Part shown: positions 49,601-61,600 of the stretch, piece by piece | Numbering within the stretch: position 1 is the stretch's first letter | How the letters are laid out: the number at the start of each line of letters is the position of its first letter | Assembly (NCBI RefSeq): GCF_932526225.1 | Contig: NC_064036.1 | Location: forward strand, 5,339,519-5,403,518 | DNA: 64,000 nucleotides | Origin: Nematostella vectensis | Taxonomy: Eukaryota > Cnidaria > Anthozoa > Actiniaria > Edwardsiidae | Direction: 5' to 3' | Translations under genes and position numbers: made by a program | Notes under the pieces: model-generated | The model's input: the letters and a program-made list of their open reading frames with translations, nothing else | Databases searched by the model: none | Told to the model about the DNA's origin: nothing

Positions 49601-52600
49601 TAGTTCGTCAAACAGCAAACCGGTATAGGCTAATCGCGGTTTGCCGTTTGCAGTTGATTCTGAAAACGCGATGGTAAATGTCTCTAATAACCAGTACCGC
49701 GTGCAAGCAGGCTATCATTGGATGAACGTGTGATAACGAGATCAAGGGTGTGGCCAGACATGAGTTGGACATGCTGCAGAAGACCAAAAGTATCAAGGAG
49801 CTCTGAAAATCTGCGAGCATCCGAATCCAGTGGATCGTCCAAATGGAAGTTCAAATCTCCAGTGATAAGTAGAATTTCACGACACATCACAGTACTTTTG
49901 AAAGTTAGAAAAGATTCCTTGAAAAAGACGCCATGTCACAGGGCGAACCTCGGAGGAGGACGATAAACCACAACTATGCGAATAGATCTATTTTGAACAT
50001 TAACATTCTATTCGGAGTACTCGAAAGATTCAAACTCTGTACCATCCAGAAAATTAAGCCGAACTGAGTCCCTGTGCATAATACCAGTGCCACCTCCCGA
50101 TCAGTCAGAGGGCCTTGGAAGGTTCTTGAAGGCGTAGCCAGAAGGACTAAGTGACGAAACGCTAACAGTGTCTGAATCCTTAATCCAAGTTACAGTGATA
50201 GCAAATCGTATTTCCTATCGGGGATATGACAGATGTCTTGTTTCTGGCAGATCTAGCATATTAACACACCTAATAATAGAATACTGAGCGAGTTTTGCAC
50301 TAGCTAGTTTTACATTAATGGTAATTAAAATTAGGCTCAGGATCCAAAATAAGGATCCAAGTGTGATATTTTTAAATATTTAAAAAACTTGAGCATTACT
50401 GCTTTGCTAAACGTGCTTAGACTTAGCACTCGATGAATTTTTAGGAAGATTTTAAACTGAAACTAAATTTAAGGTATTTCTTTCAAATCATTCCAACACA
50501 ACTTTGATAATCATCTAGTGTACCCGCAAAAACGGTAGAGAACAACCTCATCACCTTCTCCTCAGAATGGGACGCCACCACTCCCAACGACTCCACACTA
50601 CCTCAACAAGAGACTATTCTGTTGCGCATTCGCATTTCATTATGCGCTATGACGATCAAAATGGCGGCTGTGGAATGTTATGAAAAAAAAAAAATCGCAC
50701 TGTTTCTGGGCTGTAGAGATATTTTCTTTGACCAGCAAATTCCCACAGAAGGCAAACAGAATGTTTGTATGTAGTTGCGCTCGAATCAGCGATTGCCGGA
50801 TACCAAAGTTAAGTTAACCATTCACAGGAATCGATGGTGGCGTGTAATGATTTCTACCTGAATTTTAAGAGTGTTATCTCCGTTATTTGAGAGCGACTGT
50901 ACTGGAGCTCTGCACTATGACAGTCTTTCTTCTAAAGTTTATTTGATTGGATATTATGATAGAAATCCGTACTTTTTCGTTTAGATAAACGTATTTACAA
51001 CTACGGCATAATTTGCTTGATTCACCGTTTGAGCTTAAATTGACAGTGATTTTCCCGGGATCAGGGAGACAAAACCACTGTTTCCAGATTGTGATCACTT
51101 TTATCGTCCCTTATTTATCACGATTTCATGGATGTCATTTATAGTAAAATCGGAAAAAGATCTTGAATTATTTTTTCAGTGTGTGGTATCAATTTTCTAA
51201 GGTATGATTCAAGCAGTTGGGCCTAGATACATAATTCCGGATTTTTTTAGGGCCCTTAGAGTCAAACGGGATTTTTAAAAAATCTAAAGATTTTTAGAAA
51301 ATTTCAGGATTTTAAGAAAATTATTTAGGGTTTTAGGTAAAATTCCTACCAAATACTGCCATTTTTCGGTAGAAATGTGATTCTCTCAACTAAACCGATC
51401 GTCAATAGCTTGGTTATTTAGTCACTGTCATATTCCCAGAATGCCTTGTTAGCTTGTTTGCTTCACTGGAGTCAGTATTTAGAAGTTAGTTTAGTTTGTA
51501 AAACGTGTAAATCGCGGAAAGTTATTTTTTCCGATGCGAATAATGCTGAATTGCGCAGTTATACATACACAATAAATGAAAAAACACAGCATAAAGATAT
51601 ATTTCTTATAATTAAGGAGGAATGGCATATTTATGGGGGAAAAAAGAAACTTCGAGATTTTTAGGGATTTTTAGGATTTTTAGAGACAAATTCGGGATTT
51701 TTAGACCTTTTTTGGGACATTTTTTTCCGAGATGATTTTTAGACCGTTTTCCGGGAGTTATGTATCTAGACCTAGCACAAGTTGTTCTGAATCACATACA
51801 ATTATCATACCCTTCTCTAAACAACCCTTTCATTTCCCAGAAATCGGACAAATATTTTTGAAGATATTGTCGCCTAAATAAGCACTTAGATATCACTTCT
51901 CATGAATATTGAATATTTCATTATTATGGAAAATCGAGTAATAATAAACCACACAAATTTTGCACAACTATTAATAATTTCATTGCTTGTTAACGTCTAT
52001 ACTGGCAAAATTGGAGAACACCTTCACTTTACTTGTTTTGTGTCAGTTTTGAGCATAAATACCAAGGCGAAAGTCATTATGGTAATTTATTTTTTGTTAC
52101 ATATTTAATTTGCAATTCATCTGGCCGGAAATAGTGCCTCACAAGTCATGTAAACACATAAATTCTATAAAATGAAACAGAGCTTTCAGTATTATAGTAA
52201 ATTGCTCTAAAAAAGGATTACTCGCAAGAGAAAAATACTCGAACAACCTTTACAAAAAGCGCTATGGGTGAGTGTTTTCCTCTAAGAAGAGCCTGCAATC
52301 GTCGGATGCCGGTCAGCATCTGCGCGCATGGTCTTACATAACAGTCCCTTGTTCACTACCTCATACATCCGAAAAAGACTGTGCACACAATAGACTCTAC
52401 ATAAAAGGATCCTCATTTACATTTTCTTATCGTATAGGTTTCGTAGCCCCACCTGTGAAATGTGCTGCTCCGCTTGGGATGAAAGACAAATCAATCCCTG
52501 ACAAGAGCATCACTGCCTCCTCAGAATGGGACGCCAACCACTCCCCAGACCGATCTCGCTTAGACACTGCCCGTCAGGACAAAAAAACTGGCGCATGGTC

Positions 52601-55600
52601 TGCAAGACACAACAACAGGGCACAGTGGCTACAGATTGATTTTGGAAAGGCCACACAGGTAACCGGAATCGTAACACAAGGTCGCAATGATTTCAATCAG
52701 TGGGTACAAGGTTACAAGCTCGAATTCAGCCAGGACAACATTCACTTTGAATCTTACGAAGGTGGAAAAGTCCTGAAGGGAAATAGTGATAGAGACAGCA
52801 AGGTTAGCCATATCCTAGAGCCCGCTATCATTGCCCGATACGTGCGTTTACGACCCCAGAGCTGGTATGGACACATCTCCATGAGGCTAGAACTGTATGG
52901 CTGCAGAAAAGGTACAGGATTTGTGCATTGAGATTTATATACAATAAAGATTGAAACGTTATTGAATTATGGACCTTACTTGACTGTTTCCTCATTCTTA
53001 TTGTGGCATAGGTTTTAATCCTCCCCCGAAGATACCATGCCACGAGCATTCTCTTGGCGTTCAATCGGGGTTCATTAAAGATTCACAGATGTCAGCCTCG
53101 ACCATCTGGGATATCAATCACGGTGCTGAAAATGCGAGGCTCAATGGAGAAAAAATCGGTTCAAAGACGGGCGCATGGTCTGCGAGGTACAATAACGCAG
53201 AACAGTGGCTCCAGGTAGACCTCGGTGAGCTTTCTGAAGTTTACAAGGTCGCCACCCAGGGCCGACAAGATGCCAATCAATGGGTGAAGAGCTACACGTT
53301 GGCGTACAGCCGTGACGGGGCACTCTTCCAATACTTACCAAAGGTAAAGTTATCATAAGAAGATTGGGTTAAAGAACATTTTGTTTTACACATACGATTT
53401 TGTGATTATGGTCCTAAAAAATTCATTTCTTCTTTTAGGTTCTTTCTGGAAATAAAGATCGTGACACCGTTGAATTTAATTCAGTCGGCAAGATCTACGC
53501 CCGTTATTTGCGTTTCTACCCGAAGACATGGTTTGCACACATTTCAATGCGAGTTGAGGTGTACGGATGTCGAAAAGGTACGGTCCAGTTAGACAAATAT
53601 CGAAAACTATATGCGCAATCCAATCTATATTGAAGGATCTTCGTTTACATTTTTGTATGGTATAGGTTTCGTAGCCCCACCTGTGAAATGTGCTGCTCCG
53701 CTTGGGATGAAAGACAAATCAATCCCTGACAAGAGCATCACTGCCTCCTCAGAATGGGACGCCAACCACTCCCCAGACCGGTCTCGCTTAGACACTGCCC
53801 GTCAGGACAAGAAAACTGGCGCATGGTCTGCGAGACACAACAACAGGGCACAGTGGCTACAGATTGATTTTGGAAAGGCCACACAGGTAACCGGAATCGT
53901 AACACAAGGTCGCAATGATTCCAATCAGTGGGTACAAGGTTACAAGCTCGAATTCAGCCAGGACAACATTCACTTTGAATCTTACGAAGGTGGAAAAGTC
54001 CTGAAGGGAAATAGCGATAGAGACAGCAAGGTTAGCCATATCCTAGAGCCCGCTATCATTGCCCGATACGTGCGTTTACGACCCCAGAGCTGGTATGGAC
54101 ACATCTCCATGAGGCTAGAACTGTATGGCTGCAGAAAAGGTACAGGATTTGTGCATTGAGATTTATATACAATAAAGATTGAAACGTTATTGAATTATGG
54201 ACCTTACTTGACTGTTTCCTCATTCTTATTGTGGCATAGGTTTTAATCCTCCCCCGAAGATACCATGCCACGAGCATTCTCTTGGCGTTCAATCGGGGTT
54301 CATTAAAGATTCACAGATGTCAGCCTCGACCATCTGGGATATCAATCACGGTGCTGAAAATGCGAGGCTCAATGGAGAAAAAATCGGTTCAAAGACGGGC
54401 GCATGGTCTGCGAGGTACAATAACGCAGAACAGTGGCTCCAGGTAGACCTCGGTGAGCTTTCTGAAGTTTACAAGGTCGCCACCCAGGGCCGACAAGATG
54501 CCAATCAATGGGTGAAGAGCTACACGTTGGCGTACAGCCGTGACGGGGCACTCTTCCAATACTTACCAAAGGTAAAGTTATCATAAGAAGATTGGGTTAA
54601 AGAACATTTTGTTTTACACATACGATTTTGTGATTATGGTCCTAAAAAATTCATTTCTTCTTTTAGGTTCTTTCTGGAAATAAAGATCGTGACACCGTTG
54701 AATTTAATTCAGTCGGCAAGATCTACGCCCGTTATTTGCGTTTCTACCCGAAGACATGGTTTGCACACATTTCAATGCGAGTTGAGGTGTACGGATGTCG
54801 AAAAGGTACGGTCCAGTTAGACAAATATCGAAAACTATATGCGCAATCCAATCTATATTGAAGGATCTTCGTTTACATTTTTGTATGGTATAGGTTTCGT
54901 AGCCCCACCTGTGAAATGTGCTGCTCCGCTTGGGATGAAAGACAAATCAATCCCTGACAAGAGCATCACTGCCTCCTCAGAATGGGACGCCAACCACTCC
55001 CCAGACCGGTCTCGCTTAGACACTGCCCGTCAGGACAAGAAAACTGGCGCATGGTCTGCGAGACACAACAACAGGGCACAGTGGCTACAGATTGATTTTG
55101 GAAAGGCCACACAGGTAACCGGAATCGTAACACAAGGTCGCAATGATTCCAATCAGTGGGTACAAGGTTACAAGCTCGAATTCAGCCAGGACAACATTCA
55201 CTTTGAATCTTACGAAGGTGGAAAAGTCCTGAAGGGAAATAGCGATAGAGACAGCAAGGTTAGCCATATCCTAGAGCCCGCTATCATTGCCCGATACGTG
55301 CGTTTACGACCCCAGAGCTGGTATGGACACATCTCCATGAGGCTAGAACTGTATGGCTGCAGAAAAGGTACAGGATTTGTGCATTGAGATTTATATACAA
55401 TAAAGATTGAAACGTTATTGAATTATGGACCTTACTTGACTGTTTCCTCATTCTTATTGTGGCATAGGTTTTAATCCTCCCCCGAAGATACCATGCCACG
55501 AGCATTCTCTTGGCGTTCAATCGGGGTTCATTAAAGATTCACAGATGTCAGCCTCGACCATCTGGGATATCAATCACGGTGCTGAAAATGCGAGGCTCAA

Positions 55601-58600
55601 TGGAGAAAAAATCGGTTCAAAGACGGGCGCATGGTCTGCGAGGTACAATAACGCAGAACAGTGGCTCCAGGTAGACCTCGGTGAGCTTTCTGAAGTTTAC
55701 AAGGTCGCCACCCAGGGCCGACAAGATGCCAATCAATGGGTGAAGAGCTACACGTTGGCGTACAGCCGTGACGGGGCACTCTTCCAATACTTACCAAAGG
55801 TAAAGTTATCATAAGAAGATTGGGTTAAAGAACATTTTGTTTTACACATACGATTTTGTGATTATGGTCCTAAAAAATTCATTTCTTCTTTTAGGTTCTT
55901 TCTGGAAATAAAGATCGTGACACCGTTGAATTTAATTCAGTCGGCAAGATCTACGCCCGTTATTTGCGTTTCTACCCGAAGACATGGTTTGCACACATTT
56001 CAATGCGAGTTGAGGTGTACGGATGTCGAAAAGGTACGGTCCAGTTAGACAAATATCGAAAACTATATGCGCAATCCAATCTATATTGAAGGATCTTCGT
56101 TTACATTTTTGTATGGTATAGGTTTCGTAGCCCCACCTGTGAAATGTGCTGCTCCGCTTGGGATGAAAGACAAATCAATCCCTGACAAGAGCATCACTGC
56201 CTCCTCAGAATGGGACGCCAACCACTCCCCAGACCGGTCTCGCTTAGACACTGCCCGTCAGGACAAGAAAACTGGCGCATGGTCTGCGAGACACAACAAC
56301 AGGGCACAGTGGCTACAGATTGATTTTGGAAAGGCCACACAGGTAACCGGAATCGTAACACAAGGTCGCAATGATTCCAATCAGTGGGTACAAGGTTACA
56401 AGCTCGAATTCAGCCAGGACAACATTCACTTTGAATCTTACGAAGGTGGAAAAGTCCTGAAGGGAAATAGCGATAGAGACAGCAAGGTTAGCCATATCCT
56501 AGAGCCCGCTATCATTGCCCGATACGTGCGTTTACGACCCCAGAGCTGGTATGGACACATCTCCATGAGGCTAGAACTGTATGGCTGCAGAAAAGGTACA
56601 GGATTTGTGCATTGAGATTTATATACAATAAAGATTGAAACGTTATTGAATTATGGACCTTACTTGACTGTTTCCTCATTCTTATTGTGGCATAGGTTTT
56701 AATCCTCCCCCGAAGATACCATGCCACGAGCATTCTCTTGGCGTTCAATCGGGGTTCATTAAAGATTCACAGATGTCAGCCTCGACCATCTGGGATATCA
56801 ATCACGGTGCTGAAAATGCGAGGCTCAATGGAGAAAAAATCGGTTCAAAGACGGGCGCATGGTCTGCGAGGTACAATAACGCAGAACAGTGGCTCCAGGT
56901 AGACCTCGGTGAGCTTTCTGAAGTTTACAAGGTCGCCACCCAGGGCCGACAAGATGCCAATCAATGGGTGAAGAGCTACACGTTGGCGTACAGCCGTGAC
57001 GGGGCACTCTTCCAATACTTACCAAAGGTAAAGTTATCATAAGAAGATTGGGTTAAAGTACATTTTGTTTTACACATACGATTTTGTGATTATGGTTCTA
57101 AAAAAATCATTTCTTCCTTTAGATTCTTTCTGGAAATAAAGATCGTGACACCGTTGAATTTAATTCAGTCGGCAAGATCCACGCCCGTTATTTGCGCTTC
57201 TACCCGAAGACATGGTTTGGACACATTTCAATGCGAGTTGAGGTGTACGGATGTCGAAAAGGTACGGTCCAGTTAGACAAATATCGAAAACTATATACGC
57301 AATCCAATCTATATTGAAGGATCTTCGTTTATATTTTTGTATGGTATAGGTTTCGTAGCCCCACCTGTGAAATGTGCTGCTCCGCTTGGGATGAAAGACA
57401 AATCAATCCCTGACAAGAGCATCACTGCCTCCTCAGAATGGGACGCCAACCACTCCCCAGACCGATCTCGCTTAGACACTGCCCGTCAGGACAAAAAAAC
57501 TGGCGCATGGTCTGCAAGACACAACAACAGGGCACAGTGGCTACAGATTGATTTTGGAAAGGCCACACAGGTAACCGGAATCGTAACACAAGGTCGCAAT
57601 GATTCCAATCAGTGGGTACAAGGTTACAAGCTCGAATTCAGCCAGGACAACATTCACTTTGAATCTTACGAAGGTGGAAAAGTCCTGAAGGGAAATAGCG
57701 ATAGAGACAGCAAGGTTAGCCATATCCTAGAGCCCGCTATCATTGCCCGATACGTGCGTTTACGACCCCAGAGCTGGTATGGACACATCTCCATGAGGCT
57801 AGAACTGTATGGCTGCAGAAAAGGTACAGGATTTGTGCATTGAGATTTATATACAATAAAGATTGAAACGTTATTGAATTATGGACCTTACTTGACTGTT
57901 TCCTCATTCTTATTGTGGCATAGGTTTTAATCCTCCCCCGAAGATACCATGCCACGAGCATTCTCTTGGCGTTCAATCGGGGTTCATTAAAGATTCACAG
58001 ATGTCAGCCTCGACCATCTGGGATATCAATCACGGTGCTGAAAATGCGAGGCTCAATGGAGAAAAAATCGGTTCAAAGACGGGCGCATGGTCTGCGAGGT
58101 ACAATAACGCAGAACAGTGGCTCCAGGTAGACCTCGGTGAGCTTTCTGAAGTTTACAAGGTCGCCACCCAGGGCCGACAAGATGCCAATCAATGGGTGAA
58201 GAGCTACACGTTGGCGTACAGCCGTGACGGGGCACTCTTCCAATACTTACCAAAGGTAAAGTTATCATAAGAAGATTGGGTTAAAGTACATTTTGTTTTA
58301 CACATACGATTTTGTGATTATGGTTCTAAAAAAATCATTTCTTCCTTTAGATTCTTTCTGGAAATAAAGATCGTGACACCGTTGAATTTAATTCAGTCGG
58401 CAAGATCCACGCCCGTTATTTGCGCTTCTACCCGAAGACATGGTTTGGACACATTTCAATGCGAGTTGAGGTGTACGGATGTCATAAAGGTACGGCCAGT
58501 TAGAGAAATATCGAAAACTGTTTACACAATTCAATCTATATTGAAGGATCTTCAAGACACCTTAAAATTTCATAGCCCCCCTTTCATTGTAAACATTTTT

Positions 58601-61600
58601 TGATGCCCCCCTCCCTCCCTTACGACCTCAATTAACAAAAGTCTGGAAAATGATTACTGCGAAGTTGCCCTCCTTGTCCGAGTTGATGCTCCAGTCAAGT
58701 TCAACATTATTTCAGAGTCTGACATCTGTTCTTCACAACTTTTTTTTTGCATGTAAATCATGCAAAATGGTGCAGGGTTGGTTTATTTTCAAAATCCCCC
58801 ACCCCTCCCCCCTCAAAAGTCAAATGGTCCGCCCATTGACGCCTGTGAAGGAGTATACATTTGTATATATTTGTTTTTGTTAAGAATATTTTTCCGTATA
58901 AAAAGGGATGATGTCCAACGTATTAAACAAAGTATGTATATCGTTTTGTGGATTTGCAGGCTCCACCACTGTTTAGAAGTGTATTTCCATTTGTTAAAAT
59001 AAACTGTGTCGGTAAATCCAACTGTTATATACTGGAAACTGGAAGTATCTATATTATGGTTTAGAAAGACAACTAGTATTAAATACATTGGTCATTTGGC
59101 TTAATATTTAATATGCTTTGTGCCACAAACTAGATCATATCAGTAAAATATTAAAGCTGAAAATTATGGCTCCTAAAAATTTCAGAGCTCCCCCCCTCGG
59201 TGTATTTGATGAACACTGCCTTAACGGATTAACTTTCAACAAAGACACCAGAAATCACACGATGAAACTCGTATATATGTAAGAGTTAAACACCGAAGAC
59301 ATAGGCAGCTCGTCTTATCTGAACATGCAACAATTACATACACCATCACTATAGGTTCAGGTGGTGGTGACCCTAATCTTCCGCCGCCGTGCTCCAAGAA
59401 ACATCTTGACATTGGTGTTGTCATGGACCGCTCCGGTAGTGTTCGCAGACACAACTTTGACAAGGCAAAGAAATTTGTAGAACGTCTGATCGACCACCTG
59501 GATGTCGGTTCCAAGAAGACACGTGTTGGTCTCATCGCATTTAACAGCTTTCCATCGACTTACCTGAAGTTTTCTCAAACCAGTTTGCAAACTCCGGAAA
59601 GAGTTCTCAAGCAATTAAAAGGTAAGCATCACTTTGTTTCATGCACAAATTGTACATGCCGCACACGCCAATTGTTCTTCTAATAATCTACATGCGAGGG
59701 GCCATTTCAGATCGCCAGCAGAATGTTAGCAATTTATTGCTATTTTCTTATACCAAGGCTTACATAAAAGTTATATAAATATAGTTACTGTATGTATACA
59801 ATAAGTTCCTTCCAGCTCTATGCGGCCTGCTTACCTTTCGAACCGCTACTTTGGCAACTTAGATCTTAACCAATCAGGATCATGGATCATGGACTTTCTT
59901 AAAAAGTATTGATGGCCTCTCTAGCGAGCGTCGGACTATTTCACGGGCTTTGTATTAGCATATGAACGGAGTAAGAAGTGGAGGCGGAGACGCAAGAGTT
60001 TATATGCGCCCCCAGGAGCGCCGCGTGCATGTCAGTTGGAAGGAGACGCCAGTCTAGGAGGAAGAGAATGAGCGGCGTTTTGTTACTTTCTTCTTCCCTT
60101 ATTTCATTTGCTCCCTTCTCTGTTTGCGTAAACTTTGCACTGGTTTACGTACGCCGTGTAACTATCGACGCATCATCGCCAATGACGCGGTGTAACTATC
60201 GCAGCATCTTCGCCAATGCCCCGTTTCCCAGATGATGGAATTTGAGCGCGAGAGAGACTGTCATTTGACAGGTCGAAGTTTAAAGCAGTCTTACAAATAT
60301 TTTCAAAATTACCGCATTTTAAGTTTTATTGTAAAACAGCAAAAAATTTAAAAAATGCTAGATGGTTGCAATGCCCTTTTTTCGGGCTCAAATTCTATTA
60401 TTTTAATAACTGCCCATTATTGCTTTCTTCCCGGTTGATCCTTTCAAGTCTCTGATGATTATATTTTGCTTAGCCATCCGTTACACCGGTGGTGGAACAC
60501 GTACAGACCTAGCCCTTGAGGAGGCGACAAAAAACCTGTTTTCTTCAAGAGGTGGCGACCGCAGCGATAAACCGAACGTGCTGATAGTGATGACCGATGG
60601 TCAGACCAACACGAGAAGCAAACCCTACGGGACGGTGCTGAAGCCGCTACTGGTAAATAGGAAACCAATGACGTTAACCCATTAACCCCTCAACCGGTCT
60701 ATACTGGCTTTTTGTAGTACACACAACAACAAAAATGCAAAATAACCACAACGAGATAAAGCTGTTTACGCATCAGTCTAAGGGATTTTAATTAAAATTC
60801 TCTTGAAGATACGCATCTATCCAGGACGATAACATCTATTCTGTAGGCACATAATTGCAGGTTCCTTGACAATCGAAAAAGAAAATAGCAGAATCAACTC
60901 TCTCAATAAAACGCGCAAAATTCCACATCTAGGTCCGAAAGAAATCAGCAAACACAGTTCAAGACAAAAGTAGATATCTTTATTCTGATCCTCCAGGTCC
61001 ATTTCAATTGTCTCAAAACACAATGTCCACTCCGTGAAGGCTTGTGAAACCATCTTGCTGCCATTACAGATTGCAAAGTATTCTGGGAGATCCGTCTTTT
61101 CACCCCAAAGCCAAACAAATCAATTCATTCAGACCCAGAATAGCAGTGTAAAAAATGGAATAAAATTGGTCTAAAAAAAGACGGCATTTAAGAGAGCTAT
61201 GGTGATTCATTAGAAATATATTTTCTTATCCAGGCAAAACCAGAATAAATGCCCATGAATCCACTCTTGCTTGCAAATATCTATAAGCAGAGCACTTAAT
61301 TATGCCGCAATAGACTTGATGATGTCCTAAGACACTCCCAATATGCTTATAGTTGTATTTTTTTATTTAAAAAAAAAAGCAACCATCAATTTGTGCTCGC
61401 ACAGCGACGAGGTAGTAGAGATGGGACCGCAAAGCACAGCTTGGATAGCGCTGACTAAGTGCAGCAGTCTTTAACTTTGACGGGCTTTAAAAAAAACTAA
61501 AATAGGGGGAAGGTATCTGTTTTCGGCATTTTTTTTGTTGTGTGTGTGTATTCAGCTAAAAAGAAAGCAAAATAAATGTCTTTCAAAAATTGCTTGCGTA

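Larger units (their letters stand above)
52370..58551 (+). repeat. Five-copy tandem array, 1,228-bp unit (three discoidin exons each)
   Basis: Copies start (A-exon acceptor) at 52438, 53666, 54894, 56122 and 57350, exactly 1,228 bp apart. Units 2 and 3 appear identical base for base; the others differ at a handful of sites. The match fades upstream at about 52370 and stops after GAAGGATCTTC at about 58551, where a sixth copy would have continued. Each unit adds 315 codons in frame. Confidence 0.97.

Noticed and set aside
52272-52437. Reading the ATG at 52272 as the start of a separate gene beginning with the array
   Set aside because: The stretch before the GTATAG acceptor matches the inter-unit spacer, which is intronic, and the A exon continues in phase from exon 20.
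53857-54292. Repeated minus-strand frames across the discoidin array
   Set aside because: They are antisense shadows of exons A and B and recur only because the unit recurs.
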